A DNA stretch of 64,000 nucleotides. Origin: Flavobacterium sp. ASV13 (GTDB taxonomy: Bacteria > Bacteroidota > Bacteroidia > Flavobacteriales > Flavobacteriaceae). The notes under the pieces are model-generated. The model did no database searches, had not been told where the DNA came from, and worked only from the letters and a program-made list of their open reading frames with translations. The position numbers were made by a program, and so were the translations under genes. Of this stretch, positions 26,653-35,602 are shown in pieces. The stretch is taken from assembly GCF_000745775.1 (NCBI RefSeq), contig NZ_JQJY01000004.1, forward strand, positions 558,001 through 622,000. Direction: 5' to 3'. How positions within the stretch are numbered: position 1 is the stretch's first letter; each line of letters opens with the position of its first letter.

Positions 26653-27597
26653 ATGAAAGCAAACGACAATTCTCAAAAAGACAATTTACACCCAAGAAAT
26701 CTTCATCGCAATCGCTATGATTTTGAAAAACTGATTTCAAATTGTCCCGAATTAAAAGCTTTTGTTTCGATCAATAAACACGGAATCGAAACCATCGATT
26801 TCAGTAATCCACTTGCAGTTAAAACACTTAATAAAGCTTTATTGCAAACGTATTACGATATTCAAAACTGGGATATTCCAAAAAATTATCTTTGTCCGCC
26901 AATTCCAGGAAGAGCTGATTATATTCATTACATCGCCGATTTATTAGCCGAAACAAACAATGGAATTGTTCCAAAAGGAAATTCTGTTTTAGGCCTAGAT
27001 ATTGGAACAGGTGCAAATTTGATTTATCCAATATTAGGATACAGCATTTACGATTGGAGTTTTGTTGGTACGGATATCGACAAAAAAGCAATTGAAAACT
27101 GCAGTAGAATTATTGAAAACAATCCGAGATTAATTGACGCAATCAGTTTACAGCAACAAACTGAATCCCGATTTATTTTCAAAAACATAATCATTCCCGA
27201 AGACCGATTCACTTTCACTATGTGCAATCCGCCTTTTCATGCTTCGGCAGAAGAAGCAAATAAAAGCGCTTCAAGAAAAGTTTCGAATTTAAAAGAAAAA
27301 AGAAACACAAATCCTGTTCTGAATTTTGGTGGTCATAACGCAGAATTATGGTGCAACGGAGGAGAAATCGGATTTGTTACACAAATGATTTACGAGAGTG
27401 CAAAATACGCTTCACAATGTTTATGGTTTACTACTTTAGTTTCTAAAAAAGAAAATCTTTCGTCGATTTACAAAATTCTGAAAAAAGTAAACGCAGTTTC
27501 GGTTAAAACAATTGGTATGGCTCAAGGCCAAAAAAATAGTCGTATTGTTGCTTGGAGTTTTTTAAGTGAAGCGGAACAGAAATCATGGAAACTTTAG
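26653..27597 (+). CDS. rlmF: 23S rRNA (adenine(1618)-N6)-methyltransferase RlmF
   Basis: Starting at the ATG at 26653 gives 314 residues, the usual RlmF length. It methylates A1618 of 23S rRNA using S-adenosylmethionine. The N-terminal signature NLHPRNLHRNRYDFEKLI and CPPIPGRADYIHYIADLL are diagnostic. The SAM site GLDIGTGANLIYPILG and the N6-adenine motif MCNPPFHAS are intact. GGEIGFVTQMIYES and IGMAQGQKNSRIVAWSF complete the domain. The upstream TTG was rejected because it lies in the promoter. Confidence 0.96.
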   Translation: MKANDNSQKDNLHPRNLHRNRYDFEKLISNCPELKAFVSINKHGIETIDFSNPLAVKTLNKALLQTYYDIQNWDIPKNYLCPPIPGRADYIHYIADLLAETNNGIVPKGNSVLGLDIGTGANLIYPILGYSIYDWSFVGTDIDKKAIENCSRIIENNPRLIDAISLQQQTESRFIFKNIIIPEDRFTFTMCNPPFHASAEEANKSASRKVSNLKEKRNTNPVLNFGGHNAELWCNGGEIGFVTQMIYESAKYASQCLWFTTLVSKKENLSSIYKILKKVNAVSVKTIGMAQGQKNSRIVAWSFLSEAEQKSWKL

Positions 27598-27677
27598 AAA
27601 TCTGGTTTTCAAAACAAATCCTTGATAATACAATTTCATTTCACTACATTTAGTGTAAACAATTAAATATCAAGACT

Positions 27678-27914
27678 ATGGCAGAATATGTTGGTTATCT
27701 CGCATCTGTTTTTATTGTTGGAGGCTTTTTACTGAAAAATCTCAGAACAATTCGGTTTATTAATATGTTTGGCTGTATCTGCTTTGTCATTTATGGTATT
27801 TTTTTAAACGACTACAGCGATTTTAATCAATGGCTTTGGCCCGTAATTATTCCGAATATCATTTTAACATTTGTACAGATTTATTATCTGACATCAAAAA
27901 ATGATAAATCTTAA
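27678..27914 (+). CDS. YgjV-like small membrane protein
   Basis: A 78-residue inner-membrane protein with three helices (about 4-20, 28-44 and 52-70). The pattern YLASVFIVGGFLLKNLRTIRFINMFGCICFVIYGI resembles YgjV and SemiSWEET-like small membrane proteins. Members are sometimes misnamed uroporphyrinogen decarboxylase in automatic annotation; nothing in this sequence supports that. Function unknown. Single gene with 80 and 77 bases of flanking intergenic sequence. Confidence 0.7.
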   Translation: MAEYVGYLASVFIVGGFLLKNLRTIRFINMFGCICFVIYGIFLNDYSDFNQWLWPVIIPNIILTFVQIYYLTSKNDKS

Positions 27915-27967
27915 AATTATGATAGTTTCAGATAAAATTCTGAAATAGCCTCGCGATTAGATTGTTG

Positions 27968-27975
27968 TACCTTTA
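27968..27975 (+). promoter_or_regulatory. Promoter-like -7 element of the lipoprotein hydrolase gene
   Basis: TACCTTTA, one base off TANNTTTG, lies 16 bases before the ATG at 27992. Confidence 0.35.
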
Positions 27976-27991
27976 AAGTAAATTGAATTTT

Positions 27992-28966
27992 ATGAGTACT
28001 GCAAAAATGTTCGTTGGTTTATTCCTTATTTTAATACTCGCTGGTTGTGGATCTTCAAAAGAAACTAAATTTGATGATTACGTTTTTAAAACCAAAAGCG
28101 ACAAACAAAATTATACAGCGACTTATGATAAAGCGCTTCAACTTTGGGATGTTCCTTATACAGAAGAAAATGTAAAAACCACTTTTGGAACCGCCCACGT
28201 TATTATTTCCGGACAAAAAAATGGAAAAGATCTTGTTCTGCTTCACGGTATGGACGCCAGTTCTACGATGTGGTATCCAAATATTAAAACTTTAGCCAAA
28301 AATCATCGCGTTTATGCCATTGATTTTTTAATGGAACCCAATAAATCAACTTTAACTGCAAAACCGCTTTCATCAGAAGAAATTGTGATTTGTTACAACG
28401 AAATTTTCAATCATTATAAATTAAAGAAATTTGATATTATTGGTGCTTCACGCGGAGGCTGGATTGCAACATTATTGGCTGTTCAAAAAAAGAATTCTAT
28501 TGATAAAATTGTTTTATTAAGTCCGGCACAGACTTTTAAATTTATTGATAAACCTAGAAAAACTTCATCCGCTTTACTTTTAAAGCTTTTTCCAAGTGAA
28601 AAGAAATTCAGCAAAACATTAAAAACATTTTCTACGCATCCGGAAAAAATCAGCCCTGTTTATAACAGACAATTTTATTTGGCTAATAAATATGCTAAAT
28701 CCAATTCCAGTATGCTCAAAATGACGCCTTTCTCCGATGATGAATTAAAGTCAATTCAGAATCCCGTTTTGGTTTTAATTGGGGATAAAGACGTTATAAA
28801 TTCAGATGAAAGTTTGGAACGGGCAAAAAAATATCTGCCAAACGCCAAAACAATAATGATAAATGATGCGGGTCATTTTTTGAGTATCGATCAGTCAAAA
28901 TTTGTAAACGACGCTATGATTAATTTTCTCGAAAAGCCTTCAAACTTTGTATCTTTACAAAACTAA
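27992..28966 (+). CDS. Alpha/beta hydrolase lipoprotein
   Basis: Starting at the ATG at 27992 gives 324 residues with a lipobox LAGC (Cys 19); a TTG nine bases upstream is possible but unnecessary. The hydrolase domain contains LLHGMDASSTMWYPN (oxyanion region), nucleophile GASRGGW (Ser about 153), acid IGDKDVI (about 265) and histidine DAGHFLS (about 294). This is a canonical serine-hydrolase triad in a membrane-anchored enzyme facing the periplasm or surface. Substrate unknown. A promoter-like box for uvrB lies in its last codons. Confidence 0.87.
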   Translation: MSTAKMFVGLFLILILAGCGSSKETKFDDYVFKTKSDKQNYTATYDKALQLWDVPYTEENVKTTFGTAHVIISGQKNGKDLVLLHGMDASSTMWYPNIKTLAKNHRVYAIDFLMEPNKSTLTAKPLSSEEIVICYNEIFNHYKLKKFDIIGASRGGWIATLLAVQKKNSIDKIVLLSPAQTFKFIDKPRKTSSALLLKLFPSEKKFSKTLKTFSTHPEKISPVYNRQFYLANKYAKSNSSMLKMTPFSDDELKSIQNPVLVLIGDKDVINSDESLERAKKYLPNAKTIMINDAGHFLSIDQSKFVNDAMINFLEKPSNFVSLQN

Positions 28967-28983
28967 TTTTTCATCAGTAGAAA

Positions 28984-30975
28984 ATGAATTTTCAAGTAAC
29001 TTCAGAATATAGTCCGAAAGGAGATCAGCCACAAGCCATACAAAAACTAGCACAAGGTGTTGAAGATGGCGAAAAATATCAAACCTTATTAGGAGTTACA
29101 GGATCCGGAAAAACCTTCACGGTTGCTAATGTTATTCAGGAAGTGCAACGCCCTACTTTGGTTTTGGCACACAATAAAACTTTGGCGGCGCAATTGTATT
29201 CAGAATTCAAGCAGTTTTTTCCAAATAACGCTGTTGAATACTTCGTTTCTTATTACGACTATTATCAGCCGGAAGCTTTCATGCCTGTAACGGGTGTTTT
29301 CATTGAGAAAGATTTATCTATCAATGAAGAATTAGAAAAAATGCGTTTAAGCACTACTTCTTCCCTGCTTTCAGGGCGTCGTGATGTCTTGGTGGTTGCT
29401 TCAGTTTCCTGTTTATATGGTATTGGAAATCCTGTGGAATTTCAGAAAAATGTAATTGAAATTACCCGAGATCAGGTTATTTCGAGAACAAAATTATTAC
29501 ATAGTTTAGTTCAGAGTTTGTATGCCAGAACTGAAGCCGATTTTAATCCGGGAACTTTCAGAATCAAAGGCGACACGGTTGAAGTGTATCCAAGTTATGC
29601 TGATGATGCGTATCGAATTCATTTTTTTGGAGACGAAATCGAAGAAATAGAATCGTTTGATGCTAAAACTTCTCAGGTAATCGAAAAATTCAAAAGACTG
29701 ACGATATATCCAGCCAATATGTTTGTGACTTCTCCGGAAGTTTTACAAGGCGCCATTTGGCAGATTCAGCAGGATCTAGTGAAACAGGTTGATTATTTTA
29801 AAGAAATAGGCAAACATTTAGAAGCCAAACGACTGGAAGAAAGAACGAATTTCGATTTAGAAATGATTCGGGAATTGGGTTATTGTTCCGGAATTGAAAA
29901 TTATTCCCGTTACCTTGACGGACGTGAAGCAGGAACAAGACCTTTCTGTTTATTAGATTATTTTCCGAGCGATTTTTTAATGGTTGTCGATGAAAGTCAC
30001 GTTACCGTTTCGCAGGTTCATGCCATGTACGGAGGTGATCGCAGTCGTAAAGAAAACTTAGTTGAATACGGTTTTAGATTGCCTGCCGCAATGGACAATC
30101 GTCCTTTAAAATTTGAAGAATTTGAAGCCTTGCAAAATCAGGTAATTTATGTTTCTGCAACTCCTGCCGATTACGAATTGCAAAAATCAGACGGAATTTA
30201 TGTCGAGCAAATTATTCGTCCAACCGGATTATTAGATCCTGTCATTGAAGTGCGCCCAAGTTTAAATCAAATTGATGATTTGATTGAAGAAATTCAGGTT
30301 CGCTGCGAATTAGATGAAAGAGTTTTGGTGACGACTTTAACTAAAAGAATGGCCGAAGAATTAGCCAAATATTTGACAAAAGTAAATATTCGTTGTCGTT
30401 ACATACATTCTGAAGTTGATACTTTAGAACGCATCGAAATCATGCAAGATTTGAGAAAAGGTATTTTTGATGTTTTAATTGGAGTAAACTTGCTTCGTGA
30501 AGGACTTGATTTACCAGAAGTTTCATTGGTTGCGATTCTTGATGCAGATAAAGAAGGTTTTTTAAGAAACCACAGATCTTTGACTCAAACCATTGGTCGT
30601 GCTGCAAGAAATTTAAATGGAAAAGCCATCATGTATGCTGATAAAATTACAGCCAGCATGCAAAGAACAATTGATGAAACTAATTACAGAAGAACAAAAC
30701 AGATCAATTTTAATACTGAAAATGGTATTACGCCTCAGGCTCTAAACAAAAAAATCGACAGCGCCTTTACTAAAAATCCTTTAGTAGAATACGAGTTAGG
30801 CCATACTTTACCAGTTGCTGCCGAACCTGAAACGGCTTATATGTCAAAAACTGATTTAGAAAAACTAATTCGCGAAAAACGAAAATCAATGGAAAAAGCC
30901 GCAAAAGAACTAGACTTTATGCAAGCCGCCAAACTTCGTGACGATATCAAAAAACTTCAGGAACAATTGCCGTAA
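28984..30975 (+). CDS. uvrB: Excinuclease ABC subunit B
   Basis: A 663-residue DNA-repair helicase-like protein, standard UvrB length. With UvrA it finds helix-distorting damage and loads UvrC. Motifs: Walker A GVTGSGKT (about 38-45), the beta-hairpin region YYDYYQPEAF, the helicase blocks VVDESHVT and LREGLDLPEVSLVAILDADKEGFLR, and QTIGRAARN. The C-terminal UVR motif (LIREKRKSMEKAAKELDFMQ region) binds UvrC. It starts 17 bases after the lipoprotein hydrolase gene. A TATCTTTA box at 28950-28957 could be its own promoter. Confidence 0.98.
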   Translation: MNFQVTSEYSPKGDQPQAIQKLAQGVEDGEKYQTLLGVTGSGKTFTVANVIQEVQRPTLVLAHNKTLAAQLYSEFKQFFPNNAVEYFVSYYDYYQPEAFMPVTGVFIEKDLSINEELEKMRLSTTSSLLSGRRDVLVVASVSCLYGIGNPVEFQKNVIEITRDQVISRTKLLHSLVQSLYARTEADFNPGTFRIKGDTVEVYPSYADDAYRIHFFGDEIEEIESFDAKTSQVIEKFKRLTIYPANMFVTSPEVLQGAIWQIQQDLVKQVDYFKEIGKHLEAKRLEERTNFDLEMIRELGYCSGIENYSRYLDGREAGTRPFCLLDYFPSDFLMVVDESHVTVSQVHAMYGGDRSRKENLVEYGFRLPAAMDNRPLKFEEFEALQNQVIYVSATPADYELQKSDGIYVEQIIRPTGLLDPVIEVRPSLNQIDDLIEEIQVRCELDERVLVTTLTKRMAEELAKYLTKVNIRCRYIHSEVDTLERIEIMQDLRKGIFDVLIGVNLLREGLDLPEVSLVAILDADKEGFLRNHRSLTQTIGRAARNLNGKAIMYADKITASMQRTIDETNYRRTKQINFNTENGITPQALNKKIDSAFTKNPLVEYELGHTLPVAAEPETAYMSKTDLEKLIREKRKSMEKAAKELDFMQAAKLRDDIKKLQEQLP

Positions 30976-31077
30976 AAATTTTATAACTATTGCTTAAGTA
31001 AAATGTTTTTATAAATTTACACTTACAAAAACACGCGATATTTTATTTAATCCTAAGTTATAAACCAAACAAACAAC

Positions 31078-33252
31078 ATGAATAACCGATTCATTCTACT
31101 TACTACTTCATTTTTAGGTTCCATAATTTCACTTTCCGCACAAAATAAACCACAACCAGCTCCGGAAATCATAGTCACCGATAATTATTTTGGAAAAACA
31201 ATATCCGATCCTTATCGTTATCTAGAAAATCTTAACGATCCAAAAGTAATAGATTGGATGAAAAGCAATGCGGCTTATGCTCGTGAAAAATTAAACGAGA
31301 TTCCAGAACGTGAAAATTTAATAAAAAAATTAAAGGAATTAAGTTCAAGAAAAGGTAGTACGATTTCTGAATTAGAAATAACAGAAAATAACAACTATTT
31401 CTATCTAAAAAGAAACGTAAATGACGAAAATCCTAAGCTATATTACAAGCAAGGATTCGATGGTACTGAAATATTACTTTTTGACCCAGTAAGCTACAAA
31501 AAAACTAATGGCACAACTTATAATATAACCGCAATTACTCCAAATATTGAAGGAGACAAAGTTGCCATTGAAGTTTCTCAAAACGGTTCCGAAATTGGTG
31601 AACTGTTTATAATGGATATTACTGGTAAAACATATCCTGAAACATTAGATAAATGTTGGGACAGTTATGTTTCCTGGATGCCAGACGGAAATTCTTTTAC
31701 ATTTACAAGACTTAATTCTTCTGATGTCAAAGATGAAAATAGATCGTTAAATACTAAAGTCTATTATCATAAATTAGGTCAAACTGAAAAAGAAGACGTT
31801 GAATTTCTTTCGAATGTCACCAATCCTGAACTTAATATCCTTCCTGAAGAATATCCTTATAATATTTATAGAAAAAGCTCGAACAAGAATTACGCTCTTA
31901 TAAGAACTGTAGACAATAGAATTAAATTATACACCTGTGATTTCAATAATAATTTTTCTCCTAAAACCTGGAAAAGTCTTGTCAGTCAAAAAGATGAAAT
32001 TGTTAACTTTCTAACTGATAATGAATTTATCTATTATTCAACTTTCAAAAATGCATCTAATTTCAAAATCATTAAAGTTCCTCTTTCGCATCCTGAAATA
32101 GAAAATGCCATAACTGTAGTTGAAGAACCAAAAAATGGAAAGATAACTACTTATAACATTACAAAAGACGGCTTATATTATTCAATTGTTGAGAATGGTG
32201 TCGAGGCCAAAGTTTATTTTTTAGCAAAAAATAAAACTAAAGCAATTGAACTAAAATTACCTTTTCAGGCAGGTTCAGCATCCTTTTCAACAATAAGTAC
32301 AGACAAAAGTGACATTTGGATAACAATTGAGGGTTGGATTTCTGAGCCAAAAAGATATTTTTATAATCCTAAAACCAATACATTTACTTTTCAGCCTTTA
32401 ACAAAACCTGTCGAATATCCAGAATTCAAAGACATTATCTCTAAAGAAATCATGATACCTTCACATGATGGGGTTATGGTTCCTGTTTCGCTTATTTACA
32501 ACAAAAACATCAAATTAAATAGTGATAATCCTGTACTTATAGGAGGATATGGGTCTTACGGAACCTCAATGCAACCCTATTTTAGTCCTAGTCGTCTTTT
32601 ACCTTATTGCCTTTATGGTGGTGTTTATGTTGTTGCTCATGTTAGAGGCGGTGGAGAACTGGGTGACAAATGGCATAAGGGAGGTTTTAAAGAAACCAAA
32701 CCTAATACATGGAAGGATCTGATCTCTACAGCAGAATATTTGATTAGTAAAAAATACACTACATCCAAAAAAATCGCGATTCGAGGCGATAGCGCAGGCG
32801 GAATACTAATTGGAAGAGCGATTACAGAGCGCCCTGACTTATTTGCTGCATCAATAATTCAAGCGGGTTCATTAAATACTATCCGAGCAGAAATTCAAGC
32901 CAATGGTCCTGTCAATATTCCAGAGTTTGGCACAGTAAAAGACCCAAATGATTTTAAAGCTTTATTAGAGATGGATGCTTTTCATCATATTGTGAAAGGA
33001 ACTGCATATCCGGCAACATTAATCAATGCGGGGATAAATGACCCTCGTGTAACTGCATGGGAGCCTGCAAAATTTGCCGCATTGCTTCAAAATGCAAATT
33101 CGTCTGATAAACAAATACTTTTTTTTACTGACTTTGAAGCCGGACACGGGATAGGGAACAGCAAATCAAAAAACATGGAGATTTCAGGAGACATAATTAG
33201 TTTTGCTTATGCTAATACTGGTCATCCAAAATTTCAAATCTCAAAAAAATAA
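31078..33252 (+). CDS. Exported prolyl oligopeptidase family (S9A) peptidase
   Basis: A 724-residue exported serine peptidase with a signal peptide (about 1-21, ending SLSAQ). The N-terminal part (about 30-430) forms the beta-propeller typical of prolyl oligopeptidases, starting PYRYLENLNDPKVIDWMKSN. The catalytic domain carries GGYGSYGTSM, the nucleophile RGDSAGG (Ser 572), aspartate INDPRV (D655) and histidine EAGHGIG (H690). It cleaves short peptides after proline. Family members usually have GGSNGG at the nucleophile; the Ala in place of Asn here is a modest deviation. Periplasmic or secreted peptide turnover is likely. Confidence 0.93.
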   Translation: MNNRFILLTTSFLGSIISLSAQNKPQPAPEIIVTDNYFGKTISDPYRYLENLNDPKVIDWMKSNAAYAREKLNEIPERENLIKKLKELSSRKGSTISELEITENNNYFYLKRNVNDENPKLYYKQGFDGTEILLFDPVSYKKTNGTTYNITAITPNIEGDKVAIEVSQNGSEIGELFIMDITGKTYPETLDKCWDSYVSWMPDGNSFTFTRLNSSDVKDENRSLNTKVYYHKLGQTEKEDVEFLSNVTNPELNILPEEYPYNIYRKSSNKNYALIRTVDNRIKLYTCDFNNNFSPKTWKSLVSQKDEIVNFLTDNEFIYYSTFKNASNFKIIKVPLSHPEIENAITVVEEPKNGKITTYNITKDGLYYSIVENGVEAKVYFLAKNKTKAIELKLPFQAGSASFSTISTDKSDIWITIEGWISEPKRYFYNPKTNTFTFQPLTKPVEYPEFKDIISKEIMIPSHDGVMVPVSLIYNKNIKLNSDNPVLIGGYGSYGTSMQPYFSPSRLLPYCLYGGVYVVAHVRGGGELGDKWHKGGFKETKPNTWKDLISTAEYLISKKYTTSKKIAIRGDSAGGILIGRAITERPDLFAASIIQAGSLNTIRAEIQANGPVNIPEFGTVKDPNDFKALLEMDAFHHIVKGTAYPATLINAGINDPRVTAWEPAKFAALLQNANSSDKQILFFTDFEAGHGIGNSKSKNMEISGDIISFAYANTGHPKFQISKK

Positions 33253-33266
33253 TTTCCACATAAAAA

Positions 33267-33304
33267 AACAAGGACTGTAATATCACAGTCCTTGTTTTTT
33301 TTTT
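33267..33304. terminator. Bidirectional terminator
   Basis: AACAAGGACTGT (33267-33278) and ACAGTCCTTGTT (33285-33296) form a perfect 12-bp stem with A and T runs on both sides. It serves the prolyl oligopeptidase gene and the converging TerB-like gene. Confidence 0.85.
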
Positions 33305-33704
33305 AATTATGCTGTTCCTGAAAAACTCTCAATAATTTATTTGGATCAATAATAGCATTTGGTGCATTTTTCATCAATTCTAAAACACGTTTTACAGCGC
33401 TTGGATTTAATCCCATTTCAAGTGCAATCTGATGTATCGCTTTCGATTCTTTTTCATGCAATATGCCATCACAATGCATAATCAAAGCCAATCTGTAAAA
33501 TTGCTGAATGCGTTGAAATTCAGATCTGGTTACTTTTACCCTATGTTCCTGATGAAATAAATCTCTAAATTCTTCTTTGCTGATATTCAATTCCTCGGCA
33601 ACAATCCATAGAAAATCTACCTCACGTTTATGCAAATGTCCATCAATGGTAGCAAACGCAATCATTTCTAAAAGTAAACTTCTTTTTTCTTCTTCGGTGT
33701 TCAT
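33303..33704 (-). CDS. TerB-like domain protein
   Basis: A 133-residue (ATG at 33704) all-helical protein. The TerB-like fold is suggested by MIAFATIDGHLHKREVDFLWIVAEEL and ALIMHCDGILHEKESKAIHQIALEMG: two similar helical halves, each with an acidic D/E-x-x-x-H-x-x-E pattern that may bind metal. TerB-like proteins occur in tellurite-resistance and stress systems but also alone, as here; no other ter genes are present. A TTG three bases upstream is in frame and less likely as start. Confidence 0.75.
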   Translation of the reverse strand: MNTEEEKRSLLLEMIAFATIDGHLHKREVDFLWIVAEELNISKEEFRDLFHQEHRVKVTRSEFQRIQQFYRLALIMHCDGILHEKESKAIHQIALEMGLNPSAVKRVLELMKNAPNAIIDPNKLLRVFQEQHN

Positions 33705-33757
33705 CAAATTATTATTTTTAGCTAAATTATTACATTAAATCTAAAACACAATAACCA

Positions 33758-34561
33758 ATGATTCGAGGATTCTTCTTTTTTATTTTATCGTTGCTCGTGA
33801 ATATTGGAAATGCACAGGAAAGCACGGCTTCAAAAAATGTTTCCACTTTTACTATTGAATCACCTCAACTTAAAACCACCAAAAAAATCTGGCTTTATCT
33901 TCCCGAAGGTTATTCGGCTTCGCCTAAAAAAAGATACAGCGTAATTTATATGCACGATTCACAAAATTTATTTGATGCCAAAACTTCTTTTGTAGGTGAA
34001 TGGAATGTCGATGAAAAACTGGACAGCTTGAAAGCTCCGGTAATTGTAGTAGGGATTGAACATGGAAACGAAAAACGAATCGATGAATTAACGCCATTCA
34101 AAAATGAAAAATACGGTGGCGGAAAAGCAGATGATTATGTCGATTTTATCGTAAATACACTAAAACCATACATTGATAAAAACTACAGAACCAAAACGAA
34201 AGCCAAAAACACCACGATTATGGGAAGTTCGCTTGGCGGATTGGTTTCGTATTATGCAGCCGTAAAATATCCACAAGTTTTTGGAAATGCGGGCGTTTTT
34301 TCGCCTTCCTTTTGGTTTTCAAATGACATTTATACTTTTACAGAAAAGTCTCCAAAAATCAAAACCCGATTCTATTTTTTATGTGGAGATAAAGAAAGCG
34401 ACGAAATGGTAAAAGATCTGGAAAAAATGGAACGTTTATTAGACAAAAATCGTTGTTATTGTCTTCATCTCAGCAAAACGAAAATTGTCAAAGGCGGAGA
34501 ACATAATGAAAAATTATGGCGAGACGGTTTTGTAAAAGCCGTTTTATGGCTTGGTTATTGA
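33758..34561 (+). CDS. Exported esterase (esterase D / IroE-like alpha/beta hydrolase)
   Basis: A 267-residue exported hydrolase with signal peptide (about 1-19, ending GNAQ). It shows the esterase_D pattern: KKIWLYLPEGYSASPKKRYSVIYMHDSQNLF, IVVGIEHGNEKR, nucleophile MGSSLGGLVSYYAAVKYP (Ser 158), acid CGDKESDE, histidine GGEHNEKLW. Related enzymes cleave esters such as siderophore backbones, acetyl esters on sugars or S-formylglutathione; the substrate here is unknown. A paralogue is encoded at 57360-58229. Confidence 0.88.
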   Translation: MIRGFFFFILSLLVNIGNAQESTASKNVSTFTIESPQLKTTKKIWLYLPEGYSASPKKRYSVIYMHDSQNLFDAKTSFVGEWNVDEKLDSLKAPVIVVGIEHGNEKRIDELTPFKNEKYGGGKADDYVDFIVNTLKPYIDKNYRTKTKAKNTTIMGSSLGGLVSYYAAVKYPQVFGNAGVFSPSFWFSNDIYTFTEKSPKIKTRFYFLCGDKESDEMVKDLEKMERLLDKNRCYCLHLSKTKIVKGGEHNEKLWRDGFVKAVLWLGY

Positions 34562-34590
34562 GCAAAAAAAATAAAAAAACAGCATAAATT

Positions 34591-35601
34591 ATGAAACTAA
34601 TTTTAAGAGAGTATAACTTAAAACTAAAACATACTTTCACGATTTCAAGAGAATCAATTGATTTTCAACCTTCTTTGATTGTCGAATTACAAAGCAATGG
34701 TTTTTCAGGCTTTGGTGAAGCCACATCAAATCCGTATTACAAAACTACAGTTCCAATGATGATGCAGGATTTGGAAGAAATCAGAACAATCATCGAAACC
34801 TCAGAAATCGAAACTCCTGAAGTTTTTTGGGCAAAAATTCATCCGTATTTAAAAGACGATATGTTTGCTTTATGCGCACTGGATTTGGCTTATAACGATT
34901 TATATGCACGAATAAAAGGCAAAAAACTTTACGAATTGTGGAATTATACCACAGAGAAAAATCCAATGACGGATTATACAATCGGAATTGCTTCTATAGA
35001 AAAAATGGTTTCAAAAATGCAGGAACTTCCGTGGCCTATTTATAAAATTAAATTAGGAACTAAAGAAGATATCGCAATTGTAAAAGAACTTCGTAAACAT
35101 ACAAATGCCGTTTTCAGAATTGATGCAAATTGTGGTTGGGGCGTTGAAGAAACAATTAATAACGCTATTGAATTAAAAAAACTTGGCGTAGAATTTCTGG
35201 AGCAACCTATGAAAGCTGATAATTGGGAAGGGCATAAAGAAGTTTTCAAACATTCTGTACTTCCTGTAATTGCTGATGAAAGCTGTATTATAGAAGAAGA
35301 TGTACAAAAATGTTTCAATCATTTTCACGGCGTGAATGTAAAATTGGTAAAATGCGGAGGTTTAACTCCCGGAAAACGAATGATCGAAGAAGCTAAAAAA
35401 CTCGGTCTACGAACAATGGTTGGCTGTATGACTGAATCTACTGTTGGAATTTCGGCAATTGCACACTTACTTCCACAATTGGATTATGTTGACATGGATG
35501 GCGCACTTCTTCTGTCTGAAGATATTGCAACTGGAGTAACTATTAAAAATGGCATTGTAAGTTATTCTGATTTAAACGGAACCGGAGTTACACTTCTATA
35601 A
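34591..35601 (+). CDS. Dipeptide epimerase (L-Ala-D/L-Glu epimerase type)
   Basis: A 336-residue enolase-superfamily enzyme that inverts the C-alpha of a dipeptide residue, classically L-Ala-D-Glu from murein to L-Ala-L-Glu. The capping domain starts LREYNLKLKHTFTISRES. The barrel has the catalytic KxK (K152 and K154 in YKIKLG), metal ligands in DANCGWG (about D178), EQPM (about E204) and DESC (about D229), and the opposing lysine in VKLVKCGG. The PLP enzyme downstream starts one base after its stop, so the two are translationally coupled. Murein-peptide salvage is the likely role. Confidence 0.92.
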   Translation: MKLILREYNLKLKHTFTISRESIDFQPSLIVELQSNGFSGFGEATSNPYYKTTVPMMMQDLEEIRTIIETSEIETPEVFWAKIHPYLKDDMFALCALDLAYNDLYARIKGKKLYELWNYTTEKNPMTDYTIGIASIEKMVSKMQELPWPIYKIKLGTKEDIAIVKELRKHTNAVFRIDANCGWGVEETINNAIELKKLGVEFLEQPMKADNWEGHKEVFKHSVLPVIADESCIIEEDVQKCFNHFHGVNVKLVKCGGLTPGKRMIEEAKKLGLRTMVGCMTESTVGISAIAHLLPQLDYVDMDGALLLSEDIATGVTIKNGIVSYSDLNGTGVTLL

Positions 35602-35602
35602 A

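Noticed and set aside
27678..27914. Uroporphyrinogen decarboxylase
   Set aside because: The 78-residue three-helix membrane protein has nothing of the 340-residue soluble enzyme; the name is a known kind of annotation error for this family.
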